Positions 7,375 to 17,690 are shown, counted from the stretch's first letter. The stretch is DNA of 64,000 bases from Paenibacillus lycopersici (GCF_010119935.1 NZ_CP048209.1:2359001-2423000); one strand, 5' to 3'. Translations and numbers: made by a program. Notes: generated by a model from the letters alone, not told the origin.

Positions 7375-10300
7375 CGGCAGCAACTGAACATACTGTACCG
7401 GCGAAACCGCTCGGCAGCACGTGGACGGACGATCAATGGCGCGCCATCGTGACGGGCGGAAGCAACATTCTCGTCGCCGCGGCGGCGGGCTCGGGCAAAA
7501 CGGCCGTGCTCGTCGAACGGATCATTCGGAAGATCGCGGCGGACACCGACGTCGACCGGCTGCTCGTGGCGACGTTCACGAAAGCGGCGGCCGCCGAGAT
7601 GAAGGAACGGATCCGGATCGCGCTCGAGAAGGAGCTGGACAAGAAGCCGGACTCCGACCATCTGCGCAGGCAGCTTGCCCTGATGGGACGCGCGTCCATC
7701 ACGACGCTGCACTCCTTCTGCCTGGACGTCATTCGCCGGTATTACTCGCTGATCGGCCTTGATCCGGGATTCCGGATCGCGAACGAGACGGAGGCGGAGC
7801 TGCTGCGGATGGACGTCCTGGACGAGCTGTTCGAGGAACGGTACGCCGCGGCGGACGGACCGGAAGGCGGCGCTTTCCTGACGCTCGTGGACCGCTTCGG
7901 CGGCGAGCGCGGCGACGAGCCGCTCTATGCGCTCGTGCTGAAGCTGTATGACTTTGCCCAGAGCAACCCGTGGCCGAAGGCGTGGCTGCAGCAGACGGCG
8001 GCTTCGTTCCGCGTGAAGGATGGGAGCGAGCTCGGGGCGACGGATTGGGTGGCGAGCCTGGGAGGCAGCGTGGCGCTGACGCTTCGGGGCGCGGAGCGGC
8101 TGCTTGAACAAGCGCTCGGCTTGACGCGCCTGCCGGCCGGACCGGAGGCGTACGGGGAGACGTTCCGGGACGATCTCGGCGTCGTCCGCTCCTTGATCGC
8201 GAAGGTAGAGAGCCAGCCATGGGAGACGTGGCACGAGGCGTTCGGCGCGGCTAGCTTCGGCAAGCTGAAGGGCCAGCGCGGCGGCGACGCGATCGACAAG
8301 TCGCTGCAGGAGCAGGCGAAGGATTTGCGCGAGCAGGCGAAAACGCTGATCGGCGGCTTGAACGACGAGCTGTTCATGCGTTCGCCGGAACAGTTCGCCG
8401 CGGAATTGCGGGAATCGGCGCCGTTCATGGAGACGCTGGCCGGACTGGTGGAGCGGTTCGGAGAACGCTTCGAGGCGGCGAAGCTGGAGAAAGGGCTGAT
8501 CGACTTCGGGGACATGGAGCATTACTGCCTGCGGATCCTGCGGGACGGCTCCTCGACGCCGGACAACATGGTTCCTTCGGCGGCTGCGCTGGAATACCAA
8601 CAGCAGTTCGATGAAATTTTGCTTGATGAATACCAGGACACGAATATGGTGCAGGAGGCTATCGTTTCGCTGATGAGCCGCCCCGGCAAGGGCAACCGCT
8701 TCATGGTCGGCGACGTCAAGCAGAGTATCTACCGGTTTCGGCTGGCGGAGCCGGGCCTGTTCCTGGGCAAGTACAAATCGTATGCGTCGGCTGCCGGTCC
8801 GGCGGAGCGAACGGACGGGCCTGCCGGAGACGATGCGGCGCCGGAAGAAGGCGGCGCCGAGTACGGCGTGCGCATCGATCTGGCGCGCAACTTCCGCAGC
8901 CGGCAAGAGGTCGTGGACGGCGTCAACGACGTCTTCCGCGCCATCATGCGCGAGAAAGCGGCGGAAATGGATTACGACGCGCGGGCGGAGCTCGTATGCG
9001 GCGCCTCCTATCCGGCGGCAAGCGACGGCGGGCCGCCGGAACGCTACGCGGTGGAACTGGCCGTGCTCGACCGGGGAGGCAGCGAAGAAGCGGAGAGCCG
9101 CGGCGATGCGGCTTCCGATGCCGACGATGCCGTACGCGATGCGGAGGGCGGCGAATCGCCGCCGGAAAGCCCCGAGGAGCTGCAGACGGTGCAGATGGAA
9201 GCCCGCTGGATCGCGCGCCAAATCCTTCGCCTGAAGGGGATGAGCCCGGACGGGGACGAGGCGGAAGAACCGTTCCTGGTCTACGACGGCAAGAGAGGGC
9301 GGAAACGGCCGCTCGCCTGGCGGGACATCGTCATTCTGCTGCGCGCGGACAAGCAGTGGGCGCCGATCATGATCGAGGAGCTGCAGCAGCAGGGCATTCC
9401 GGCTTATGCCGAGCTGAGCAGCGGGTATTTCGAAGCGACGGAAGTCGAGACGATGCTCTCGCTGCTGCGCGTCGTCGACAACCCGTACCAGGACATTCCG
9501 CTCGCCGGAGCGCTTCGTTCGCCGATCGTCGGCTTGTCGGCAGAGGAGCTGTCGATCGTTCGCATCGCCGGCGGGCGCGTGCCGTATTTCGAAGCGGTCC
9601 GCAGCGCCGCGGGCGAGGATTCGACGCCGGGCGAATTGCGGAGCAAGCTGAACCGTTTCCTGGATGCGCTCGAGGCGTGGCGCAGCGAAGCCCGTCAAGG
9701 CTCGCTGGCCGATTTGCTGTGGCGGATTTACCGGGAAACGGGGTATTACGACCTGGTCGGCGGCATGACGGGCGGCTTGCAGCGGCAGGCCAACCTGCGC
9801 GCCTTGCACGACCGTACCCGCCAGTACGAAGCGACGACGCTGCGCGGACTGTTCCGGTTCCTCCGGTTTATCGACCGGATGCGGGACAGCGGAGGCGATC
9901 TCGGCACGGCGCGGGCGCTCGGCGAGCAGGAAGACGTCGTGCGCATCATGTCCATCCATAAGAGCAAGGGGCTCGAGTTTCCCGTCGTATTCGCGGCAGG
10001 GCTCGGCAAGTCGTTCAACCGCAGAGACCTGCACAGCCAGTTTCTGATGCACAAGCAGCTCGGTTTAGGACCGCGCTACGTCGATACGGAGCTGCGGGTC
10101 GCGTATCCGACGCTGCCGTACTTGGCGATCAAGCAGAAGCTGGCCATGGAGTCGCTTGCGGAAGAGATGCGGATTCTGTACGTCGCCCTGACCCGGCCGA
10201 AGGAGAAAATGTTCCTCGTCGGCACGGTCGCAAGCGCCGATAAGGTGCTGCAGCGCTGGCAGTCCGCGCTGGACGCGGAAGGCCGGCTGCCCGATTTCCG

Positions 10301-11957
10301 CATCGCAAGCGCCGCGCGGTTCCTGGATTGGCTCGGTCCGCTTGCGATGGGAGCCGGCATGTCCGTATCGGTCGAGCAGGCGTCCGCGTTCGGTTTCGCG
10401 GGCGATATGGGCTTGGCGGAGGAAACGAATGCCGAAGCTCCTTCGGACGAAGCGGCGGATGGATATGATGCGGAGGTAACGGGCGATTCGGGGACCGGGG
10501 CTGCCGGGTCCGGTTTTGGGGGAGACGGCGATGATGCGAGCGTCGCCGGCGATGCCGGCGACAGTGCGGCGGCGGTCATCAAGGCCGACGGCGATGCGGG
10601 CGCTTCCGCGGCGGCTGCCGGGAAAGTCGTGCCGTTCGGCGGCTGGCGGACTTCCGTCGTGCCTGCCGGACTGCTCGGCTTGGAAGCGGCGGCGGGCGCC
10701 GAGACCGACGAAGCGGCGAGAGCGGCGTTCGAATCGCGCATGCTCGCGGTGCAGGAGCTCGCGCTCGTGGAAGACGAGGCGGCGGACCCCGATGCGGCGG
10801 CGGAGATCGAACGGCGGCTCGGCTGGCGCTACCCGTACGCGGAAGCGGCATTGACCGCGGCCAAGACGTCGGTGACGGAGATGAAGCGGCTCCATGCCGA
10901 AATGGACATGGATGAAGACGCGCTGCTCCTGCCGGAGCTGGCGGGTATGGATGGCGCGGGAGCGGCGGTCAATCAGGCTTCCGCCGAAGATACCGGCGAG
11001 GTTTGGGACCTTGGCGGTTACGCGGAACCGGATTCGGGGACGGGAGCAGAAGCGCAAGCAGGCCCGCAATCGGGAGCGGGAGAATCGAATGCGGGAGCTG
11101 AAGCGCCAGCGGAGGCTGGCGCGGTTCCGGACGATGGGGCAGCGGCCTCCGGGAATGGAGCGGCAGCTTCCGGAAGCGGAACCGCTGCTAGCGGCAGAGC
11201 GCTGTCCGCCGCTTCGTTCGGGACGGCTGAGTCGGCCGAGCCGTTTGATTTATTCAGCTTTGATTTCGGGTCGCCGAATGCGGCGGGCGGAGGAGCTCCC
11301 GCGCCAGGCGATCTTGGACAGGGCCGGGCTGCGGCCGGTCAACAGGCAGCGTCCGATACGCAGCCGAACGGGCATGGCGGCGAGTATACGTTCCGCTTGC
11401 GCCGTCCGCGGTTCATGGAAGAAGCGGCGCTGACCGCCGCCGAGCGGGGGACGGTGAGCCATCTCGTCATGCAGCATATCCCGCTTGGGGAAGACGGCGT
11501 TACGGAGTCGACGGTCGCGTCGGTCATCGACGGGCTGGTCGCGCGGCGCATGCTGACGAAGCAGCAGGCGGAAGCGGTGGACATCGCGGGCGCTGCGGCT
11601 TTCTTCGCCGAAGAGGTTGGCCGCCGCCTGCTTGCGGCGCCTTGGGTGCGGCGCGAAACGCCGTTCAGCTGCACGCTGCCGGCTTCGCGCGTCTATCCGG
11701 GCGCGGCCGAAGGCGTCGCTGCCGAGCCGATTCTGATCCAGGGGGTCATCGACTGTTTGTTCGAGGACGACCGCGGACTCGTGCTGCTCGATTACAAGAC
11801 CGACCGCGTCCGCATGGCCCGCTGGGCAGAGGCTGCCGAACGGCATCGCTTCCAGCTGACGCTTTACGCGGACGCGATTGCCGGCATCCTCGGCCGGAAG
11901 GTCGACGAATGCTACGTGTTTTTCCTTGACGGCGGCAAAGCCGTCAAGCTGTTTTAA
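7371..11957 (+). CDS. addA: helicase-exonuclease AddAB, subunit AddA
   Basis: 1528-residue AddA: UvrD/Rep-type helicase plus RecB-family nuclease. Seen: Walker A AAAAGSGKT (residues 36-44), Walker B LDEYQDTN (418-425), a YVALTRPKE motif VI, an SVTEMKR block, LTAAERGTVSHLVMQHI, and the nuclease core GVIDCLFED...LLDYKTD with D1474. It is about 300 residues longer than Bacillus subtilis AddA (1232). Most of the excess is Ala/Gly/Asp/Ser-rich low-complexity sequence, roughly residues 1000-1087 and 1197-1340. All catalytic motifs are present, so it should be active. It starts with GTG overlapping the addB stop, behind GGGAAGGAGG. Confidence 0.95.
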   Translation: MTAATEHTVPAKPLGSTWTDDQWRAIVTGGSNILVAAAAGSGKTAVLVERIIRKIAADTDVDRLLVATFTKAAAAEMKERIRIALEKELDKKPDSDHLRRQLALMGRASITTLHSFCLDVIRRYYSLIGLDPGFRIANETEAELLRMDVLDELFEERYAAADGPEGGAFLTLVDRFGGERGDEPLYALVLKLYDFAQSNPWPKAWLQQTAASFRVKDGSELGATDWVASLGGSVALTLRGAERLLEQALGLTRLPAGPEAYGETFRDDLGVVRSLIAKVESQPWETWHEAFGAASFGKLKGQRGGDAIDKSLQEQAKDLREQAKTLIGGLNDELFMRSPEQFAAELRESAPFMETLAGLVERFGERFEAAKLEKGLIDFGDMEHYCLRILRDGSSTPDNMVPSAAALEYQQQFDEILLDEYQDTNMVQEAIVSLMSRPGKGNRFMVGDVKQSIYRFRLAEPGLFLGKYKSYASAAGPAERTDGPAGDDAAPEEGGAEYGVRIDLARNFRSRQEVVDGVNDVFRAIMREKAAEMDYDARAELVCGASYPAASDGGPPERYAVELAVLDRGGSEEAESRGDAASDADDAVRDAEGGESPPESPEELQTVQMEARWIARQILRLKGMSPDGDEAEEPFLVYDGKRGRKRPLAWRDIVILLRADKQWAPIMIEELQQQGIPAYAELSSGYFEATEVETMLSLLRVVDNPYQDIPLAGALRSPIVGLSAEELSIVRIAGGRVPYFEAVRSAAGEDSTPGELRSKLNRFLDALEAWRSEARQGSLADLLWRIYRETGYYDLVGGMTGGLQRQANLRALHDRTRQYEATTLRGLFRFLRFIDRMRDSGGDLGTARALGEQEDVVRIMSIHKSKGLEFPVVFAAGLGKSFNRRDLHSQFLMHKQLGLGPRYVDTELRVAYPTLPYLAIKQKLAMESLAEEMRILYVALTRPKEKMFLVGTVASADKVLQRWQSALDAEGRLPDFRIASAARFLDWLGPLAMGAGMSVSVEQASAFGFAGDMGLAEETNAEAPSDEAADGYDAEVTGDSGTGAAGSGFGGDGDDASVAGDAGDSAAAVIKADGDAGASAAAAGKVVPFGGWRTSVVPAGLLGLEAAAGAETDEAARAAFESRMLAVQELALVEDEAADPDAAAEIERRLGWRYPYAEAALTAAKTSVTEMKRLHAEMDMDEDALLLPELAGMDGAGAAVNQASAEDTGEVWDLGGYAEPDSGTGAEAQAGPQSGAGESNAGAEAPAEAGAVPDDGAAASGNGAAASGSGTAASGRALSAASFGTAESAEPFDLFSFDFGSPNAAGGGAPAPGDLGQGRAAAGQQAASDTQPNGHGGEYTFRLRRPRFMEEAALTAAERGTVSHLVMQHIPLGEDGVTESTVASVIDGLVARRMLTKQQAEAVDIAGAAAFFAEEVGRRLLAAPWVRRETPFSCTLPASRVYPGAAEGVAAEPILIQGVIDCLFEDDRGLVLLDYKTDRVRMARWAEAAERHRFQLTLYADAIAGILGRKVDECYVFFLDGGKAVKLF

Positions 11958-11977
11958 ATCATGGGACGGGGGAACGA

Positions 11978-13213
11978 ATGACTATGCGAATATTGCACAC
12001 GGCCGACTGGCACTTCGGACGCACGCTGGAGGGCCGCGGCCGTCTGGAGGAACAGGCCGCTTTCGTCGACGAGCTCGCGTCGATCGCCGATGACGAGCGC
12101 ATCGACCTCATCCTGCTCGCGGGCGACGTGTACGATTCCGTCAATCCGCCGGCGGCGGCGGAATCGCTGTTCTACGACGCCGTAGCGCGGCTGGCGGACG
12201 GCGGGAAACGGACGATCGCCGTCATCGCCGGCAATCACGACCATCCCGACCGCGTGTCGGCGTCCGCGCCGCTTGCCGCGCGCAGCGGCATCCGGCTCGT
12301 CGGGATGCCGACGGACAAGCCGCTCGTCGTCGGCGTGCCGCGCACGGGCGAGCAGGCGGTCATCGCCGCGCTGCCGTATCCGTCGGAATCGCGGCTGCGC
12401 GAGCTGCTGAGCGAGGCGACGGACGAAGGCCGGCTTCGCAGCGCCTACTCGGAGCGTGTCGGACGGCTGATGGCGCAGCTGGGGACGGCTTTCCGGAGCG
12501 ACACCGTCAATCTGGCGATGAGCCATATTTACGTGCTCGGGGGACTCGAGACGGATTCGGAGCGGCCGATTCAGATCGGCGGCGCCTATACGGTCGATCC
12601 GTCGGCCTTGCGGATCGGCGCGCAGTACGTGGCGCTCGGCCACCTGCACCGCCCGCAGCGCGTCGCCGGCGACGAGACGATGCGCTACAGCGGCTCGCCG
12701 CTCGCCTACAGCTTCTCGGAAGCGAATTACGTCAAGGCGGTTACCGTCTTCGACGCGGCGCCGGGCCAGCCTGTCGTACCGCAGCAGATTCACCTGGGCT
12801 CGGGGCGGCCGCTCGTTCAGTGGACTGCCAAGGGCGGCGTCGCCGAAGTGCAGCGCTGGCTGGAAGAAGGCCGCGACGCTCGGGCGTGGATCGACCTTAA
12901 TATCCATATGTCCGAGGCGATGACGCTCCAGCAGATTCAGCAGCTGCGCCGCCAGCATGACGGGTTCGTGCATATTCGTCCCGTCTATCCCGAGATGGAA
13001 GAGCTGATCGGGCAAGACGCCCGGTCCCGCGAGCAATTGCCGGCCGAGGAGCTGTTCCGCCGTTTCTTCTCGCGCCAGACGGGCGGGGGAGAGCCGGATG
13101 CGGAGACGGTTCGGCTGTTTCTGGAGCTGATCGCGGAAGAGGACGAATCGGCGGCGGCCGAGGACGGAACGGAAGAAGGCACGGAAGCACAAGCGGGAGG
13201 TGAGGGCGCATGA
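11978..13213 (+). CDS. sbcD: exonuclease SbcCD, nuclease subunit SbcD
   Basis: 411-residue Mre11-like metallophosphoesterase that cleaves hairpin and protein-blocked DNA ends with SbcC. Metal-site motifs are in order: HTADWHFGRTLEG, LLAGDVYDS, VIAGNHDHPDR, MSHIYVLGG and VALGHLHRPQ. ATG at 11978 or 11984 both fit; family members normally begin MRILHTADWH, which favours 11984. The C-terminus ends in a Glu/Ala-rich tail that is probably disordered. The gene lies 20 bases after addA, and its stop overlaps the sbcC start (ATGA). Confidence 0.95.
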   Translation: MTMRILHTADWHFGRTLEGRGRLEEQAAFVDELASIADDERIDLILLAGDVYDSVNPPAAAESLFYDAVARLADGGKRTIAVIAGNHDHPDRVSASAPLAARSGIRLVGMPTDKPLVVGVPRTGEQAVIAALPYPSESRLRELLSEATDEGRLRSAYSERVGRLMAQLGTAFRSDTVNLAMSHIYVLGGLETDSERPIQIGGAYTVDPSALRIGAQYVALGHLHRPQRVAGDETMRYSGSPLAYSFSEANYVKAVTVFDAAPGQPVVPQQIHLGSGRPLVQWTAKGGVAEVQRWLEEGRDARAWIDLNIHMSEAMTLQQIQQLRRQHDGFVHIRPVYPEMEELIGQDARSREQLPAEELFRRFFSRQTGGGEPDAETVRLFLELIAEEDESAAAEDGTEEGTEAQAGGEGA

Positions 13214-16200
13214 AGCCGATATCGCTTCGATTGAGCGGCCTGCAAAGTTACCGCGAAGCGCAGGAGATCGATTTCGAACGGTTGACCGAAGCGGGCGTGT
13301 TCGGGATTTTCGGCCCTACGGGCAGCGGCAAGTCGAGCATCCTCGACGCGATGACGCTGGCGCTCTACGGCAAAGTCGAGCGCGCCTCCGGCGGGACGCA
13401 GGGCATTATGAACCAGGCGGAGAAGACGCTCGCCGTCTCGTTCACCTTCGATCTGGCCGGCGGCGGGGAGCGGAAACGGTTCCGCGTCGAGCGCCAGTTC
13501 AAGCGCGGCGGCGACGTCTCCGTCAGCAATACGCTGAGCCGCTTCGTGGAAGTGACGGAAGCCGGCGACGTCGTCATCGCCGACAAGCTGGCGGACGTGA
13601 CGCGCTGCGTGGAAGCCCAGATCGGGCTGAACATGCAGGATTTCACGCGGGCGGTCGTGCTCCCGCAAGGGAAGTTCGCGGAGTTCCTGTCTCTGACCGG
13701 CAAGGACCGCCGCTCGATGCTGCAGCGGCTGTTCCGTCTGGAACGGTTCGGAGACGGGCTGGCGCTGAAGCTGAGCCAGCGCATGAAAGCGGCGGAAGCC
13801 GCGCTGCAGGAGGCGGCGGCCGAGCAGCTGGGCCTCGGCGACGCCTCGGCCGACGCGGTCGAAGCGGCGGCGGCCCGCTACCGCGAAGCGGCCGACGCGG
13901 CCGCTGAGGCGGCGGCGCTGTTCGCCGAAGCGGACCGTCTGCACGCGGAGCGCGCGCAAGTGCGCGAGCGGCTGGCGGAGCTGCGCGGCAAGGAAGCGCT
14001 GCACGCGCAGCTGCAGGCGGAAGCCCCGCGCGTCGCGGAGCTGGAGCGCGAGCTGCAGCGCCTCGCGGCTGCGGAGCGTCTGCTGCCCGTGCTCGCCGCC
14101 GCCCGCGCGGCCGAAGCGGCGCTGCGCGACGCCGCTGCGCGCCGCGAGCAAGCCGAGCGGGCGCATGCCGCTCGGCAAGCGGAGGCTTCGGCCGCCGCCG
14201 CCGCGTGGTCGGCGGTGACGGCCGAAGCGATGGCCGGCGAGCCGCGTCTGCTGCTGCGGCTCGACCAGCTCGAGGGCGCGCGGCGCCTCGAGGGCGAAGC
14301 CGCCGGACTGGCGGCGGACATCGCCGCTGCCGCTGAGCGCGCGGGCGAAGCCGCGGAGCGGCAGCGCAGCTTCGGCGAGCAGGCGGCGAAGGCGCAGGAG
14401 ATGCTGAGCCGCGCGTCGGCGAAGCAGGCCGAGCTGCGCGACGCGCTGAAGGCGGTGGAGCTGACCGCCGCGGACCGGGAACGGCGCGGCGAAATGACGA
14501 AGCGGCTGCAGCATTACAACGGGCTGGCCGCGCAGACGGACGCGGCGCGCGCGGAGCGGGCCGCCGCCGCAGCGGCGCGCGGCGAAGCGGGCAGCGCGCT
14601 GGAAGCCGCCGAACATGAGCGGGAATCGGCGGCGGAGGCGCTCGCCGCGCAGGCGGAGCAAGTTCTTCCGGTGCGCGGCCTGCTCGCCGGCGTCAGCGGC
14701 AAGCTCGATGCCGCGGTTGCCGCGATCCCTTCGTGGGCCGAAATCGTCCGGCAGGGTCAGCGTGAGCGGCAGCGTATGCTGCTGGCTGCGCAATTGGCCG
14801 CCGAACTGAAGGACGGCGAGCCTTGCCCGGTTTGCGGCTCGCATGAGCATCAAGGCCGCCATGGCATGCCGCTCGCGGTTGACGAAGCGGCAGACGCGCA
14901 GCTGCAGGCCTGGGAGGAGCTGGGCGGCCGGTTCCGCCGGCTGCAGCTGACGCTGATGCCGCTTCAGGCGAAAGCGGAAGCGGCCGCGGATCGGCTGCTC
15001 GAGACGCTTCAAGCGGCCGGGCGGGGAGCCGCGGAAGAAGGGTCCGAACGCGAGACCGATCGGCTCATGCAGGCCTCGCACCTGCTGGAAGCGGCGGCGG
15101 GCGCCGAAACGCCTTCGCCGCCTCAAACGCTCCCGTCATCCCAAACGCATCCGTCGTCCCAAACGCAGTCAACATCCGGAATGCAATCCCATACGCCGCA
15201 GACGCTCCATTCGGCCGATGCAGCCGCGATCATGCCGGCACCGGAGCCTTCCTCTTCCCTGCAGCCATCGGATGCGCTGGATTCGTTCAACGCGGCGTTC
15301 GCGGCGATGCAGGAGCTGATCGCGTCGAACGGGCAGCAGCTCGCCGCGCTCGAGAAGACGGCGTCCGCAGCGCGTACCCGCTTCGCGGAGACGGAGCGCC
15401 TGCTTGCGCAATGCGCGTCGGCCTGCAAGACGCAGGAAGCGCTGGCAGCCCGCGCGCAAGAGCGCCTGGACCGGTGCGAGCAGGAGCGCGGCTCCGCGAT
15501 GGCCGCCTGGCAGGCGCAGTTCGGCGCGGCGCTGCAGCCGAACGCGGCGGAGGAAACGCTGCAGGAGCTCGGCCGCCGCGAAGCCGCTGCCGAAGATCTG
15601 CGCAAGCGGCTTGATGTCAGCGTCAGCTACATCGAGGAGAAGAGCCGCGAGCAGCAGGAGAGCAGCCGGCTGGCGCAAGAGGCGCGGCTGGAAGCCGTCG
15701 AGCTGACGGCGACGCTCGCCGGCCGGCAGCAGCGGCTTGACGAGAAGCGCAAGCAGCTGAACGAGGTAACGGGCGGTCTTCCTGCAGCCGGACTCCTCCG
15801 CGAAGCGGAACAGGAGCTCGCCTCGCTCCGCGAGCGGAAGGAGCTGCACGCGCAGCGTCATGAAGCGGCGCAGCAATCGCTTCAGCAAGCCGCCGAGCTG
15901 CGGACGGTTACGGCGGAGGCGGAACGCGCCGCCGCCGAACGCGAGCGCTCGACCGGAGGCGACTGGGCTTCCGCGTTGGAACGCTCGCCGTTCGAGAGCG
16001 CCGCGGAAGTGGCGGCATTGGAGCCGCTGCTGACGCGGAAGGATGAGATCGAAGCCGGCATCGCCCGGCATCGCGACGAAGAGCAGCAGGTTTCGGCCCA
16101 AATCCGCTTGCTGCGCGACCAGCTGGGCGGACGCACGCTGACCGAAGAAGAATGGGAGCGCTCGGCCGATGCTTTGCGGCAATTGCGAACGGAGAACGAG

Positions 16201-16818
16201 CGGTGCATCCAGTCCGCCGCGAAGGCGGAGCGCGACCTGGAATCGCTTCGCGGCAAGCAGGAGCGCTGGAACGAGCTGGAGAGCAAGCGGCTCGGCATGG
16301 AGCGGCTGACCGGCCGGCTGAAATCGCTCCAAACCGTATTCAGGGGCAATGCGTTCGTCGAATACGTGGCGGAGGAGCAGCTCGTTCAAGTGTGCAGAGC
16401 CGCATCGGAGCGGCTGGGCTTCCTGACGAAGCGGCGCTATGCGCTGGAAGTCGACTCCGGCGGCGGTTTCGTCATTCGCGACGACGCGGGCGGCGGCGTT
16501 CGCCGTCCGGTCTCGACGCTTTCCGGCGGCGAGACGTTCCTTGCCTCGCTCGCGCTGGCGCTGGCGCTGTCGAGTCAAATTCAGCTTCGCGGCAAATATC
16601 CGCTCCAGTTCTTCTTCCTTGACGAAGGCTTCGGCACGCTCGATCCCGAGCTGCTCGACACGGTCATAACGGCGCTGGAGAAGCTGCATCACGAGACGCT
16701 CGCGGTCGGCGTCATCAGCCATGTGCCGGAGCTTCGTTCGCGGCTGCCGCGCAGGCTGATCGTTACGTCTTCCGAGCCGTTCGGCAAAGGCAGCTCCGTC
16801 GCGCTCGAAACGATGTGA
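13210..16818 (+). CDS. sbcC: exonuclease SbcCD, ATPase subunit SbcC
   Basis: 1202-residue SMC/Rad50-like ATPase. Walker A GPTGSGKS lies at residues 35-42, with a long Glu/Ala-rich coiled coil on both sides of a zinc hook CPVC (C539, C542). The signature LSGGETFLASLALALALS is near 1104, and Walker B FFFLDEGFGTLDPELLD near 1134. After the hook there is an unusual Ser/Thr/Gln/Pro-rich insert (about residues 635-695) containing PSSQT repeats, which breaks the second coiled-coil arm. It is translationally coupled to sbcD by a 4-base overlap. The AddAB and SbcCD genes appear to form one DNA-end-processing operon. Confidence 0.95.
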   Translation: MKPISLRLSGLQSYREAQEIDFERLTEAGVFGIFGPTGSGKSSILDAMTLALYGKVERASGGTQGIMNQAEKTLAVSFTFDLAGGGERKRFRVERQFKRGGDVSVSNTLSRFVEVTEAGDVVIADKLADVTRCVEAQIGLNMQDFTRAVVLPQGKFAEFLSLTGKDRRSMLQRLFRLERFGDGLALKLSQRMKAAEAALQEAAAEQLGLGDASADAVEAAAARYREAADAAAEAAALFAEADRLHAERAQVRERLAELRGKEALHAQLQAEAPRVAELERELQRLAAAERLLPVLAAARAAEAALRDAAARREQAERAHAARQAEASAAAAAWSAVTAEAMAGEPRLLLRLDQLEGARRLEGEAAGLAADIAAAAERAGEAAERQRSFGEQAAKAQEMLSRASAKQAELRDALKAVELTAADRERRGEMTKRLQHYNGLAAQTDAARAERAAAAAARGEAGSALEAAEHERESAAEALAAQAEQVLPVRGLLAGVSGKLDAAVAAIPSWAEIVRQGQRERQRMLLAAQLAAELKDGEPCPVCGSHEHQGRHGMPLAVDEAADAQLQAWEELGGRFRRLQLTLMPLQAKAEAAADRLLETLQAAGRGAAEEGSERETDRLMQASHLLEAAAGAETPSPPQTLPSSQTHPSSQTQSTSGMQSHTPQTLHSADAAAIMPAPEPSSSLQPSDALDSFNAAFAAMQELIASNGQQLAALEKTASAARTRFAETERLLAQCASACKTQEALAARAQERLDRCEQERGSAMAAWQAQFGAALQPNAAEETLQELGRREAAAEDLRKRLDVSVSYIEEKSREQQESSRLAQEARLEAVELTATLAGRQQRLDEKRKQLNEVTGGLPAAGLLREAEQELASLRERKELHAQRHEAAQQSLQQAAELRTVTAEAERAAAERERSTGGDWASALERSPFESAAEVAALEPLLTRKDEIEAGIARHRDEEQQVSAQIRLLRDQLGGRTLTEEEWERSADALRQLRTENERCIQSAAKAERDLESLRGKQERWNELESKRLGMERLTGRLKSLQTVFRGNAFVEYVAEEQLVQVCRAASERLGFLTKRRYALEVDSGGGFVIRDDAGGGVRRPVSTLSGGETFLASLALALALSSQIQLRGKYPLQFFFLDEGFGTLDPELLDTVITALEKLHHETLAVGVISHVPELRSRLPRRLIVTSSEPFGKGSSVALETM

Positions 16819-16958
16819 CGGATCTGTTAACGTTGCCTGAAGCCGGTTGCTTTCTGCCTGCGAAACCGCTAACGTAGGGAGAAGCAAGCCGACGGTGCGG
16901 GCTGCAGAGCTGCTGCCCCGGCCGAAAGCGGAACAATCGATGTAGGGGGCAGCTTGTA

Positions 16959-17570
16959 GTGGAAGAGCCGCGGACGAAACGGCCGATATTCGCGCCGGTC
17001 GTACTTATTCTGTTGACATTCAGCTTAATCGGGAACGTGTTTCTATACGCCAAAACGATTCACGATAACCAGATGGACCGCGTCGATCGCGGAACGTCCA
17101 TCATCCGGTCCGGCAACGACGCCGCAGCGTTCTTCAACGAGGCGGCGGCGCAGACCGAAGCGCTGTCGGCCGCTGCGGACGCCGCCTCGCGGATGACGGC
17201 GAAGAGCAAGCTGCTCGCCGCTTATCTCAAGAGCGGAGGCGTTGCGGCGTTCATCCAGGAAGCGGAGGACGTGAACGGCAAGCCGTTCCCGGCGGCGAAG
17301 CGCAGCGCGGCCGAGTTCATGGACCTGACGGCGGCCGCGCTGCAAACGCTCGGCAACCACGAGGGACCGCTTGCCGAGGGAGAGAAAGCCTACCTCCAAG
17401 GGCTGCTTCAAGTCTTCCAGGCGTGCCGGCAGGAGATGTCGTCGTTCTCGCATGACACGGTCAACCAGGAACAGGCGCTTGCCATTCTGGTCGACAAGCA
17501 ATGGCCGCCGCTCGCGGGCAAGCTGCTGAACCGAATGAACGAACCGGCGGATCTCGCCTTTAAGGGCTGA
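16959..17570 (+). CDS. membrane-anchored protein of unknown function
   Basis: 203 residues, no family recognised. A short charged N-terminus is followed by one hydrophobic segment (about residues 11-31, APVVLILLTFSLIGNVFLYA). Then comes an Ala-rich, largely helical domain expected outside the membrane, since the N-terminus is positive. There is no lipobox. GTG start at 16959 behind GTAGGGGGC. It lies about 140 bases downstream of sbcC, on the same strand. Two strong hairpins follow before the converging oxidoreductase gene. Confidence 0.75.
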   Translation: MEEPRTKRPIFAPVVLILLTFSLIGNVFLYAKTIHDNQMDRVDRGTSIIRSGNDAAAFFNEAAAQTEALSAAADAASRMTAKSKLLAAYLKSGGVAAFIQEAEDVNGKPFPAAKRSAAEFMDLTAAALQTLGNHEGPLAEGEKAYLQGLLQVFQACRQEMSSFSHDTVNQEQALAILVDKQWPPLAGKLLNRMNEPADLAFKG

Positions 17571-17657
17571 GCGCCATTCCAATCGTTCCGCTATGCGGAT
17601 GGCCGCAGTTTATTCCTTTAACGGACAACGCGAATATCCTATGCGGACATCGAATGT

Positions 17658-17690
17658 AGAAGAGAAGCCCGGCTAGCGGGCTTCTCTTCT
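17658..17690 (+). terminator. intrinsic terminator
   Basis: A 14-bp stem (AGAAGAGAAGCCCG with its complement) closes a five-base loop and is followed by TTG. It lies downstream of the unknown gene ending at 17570. Confidence 0.75.

Noticed and set aside
7272..10052. 926-codon minus-strand frame opposite addB/addA
   Set aside because: High GC gives long antisense frames. The translation is Arg/His/Ala-rich with no domain, while the plus strand has all AddA motifs.
12985..15126. 713-codon minus-strand frame opposite sbcD/sbcC
   Set aside because: Shadow of Ala/Glu-rich coiled-coil codons; no SD or domain.
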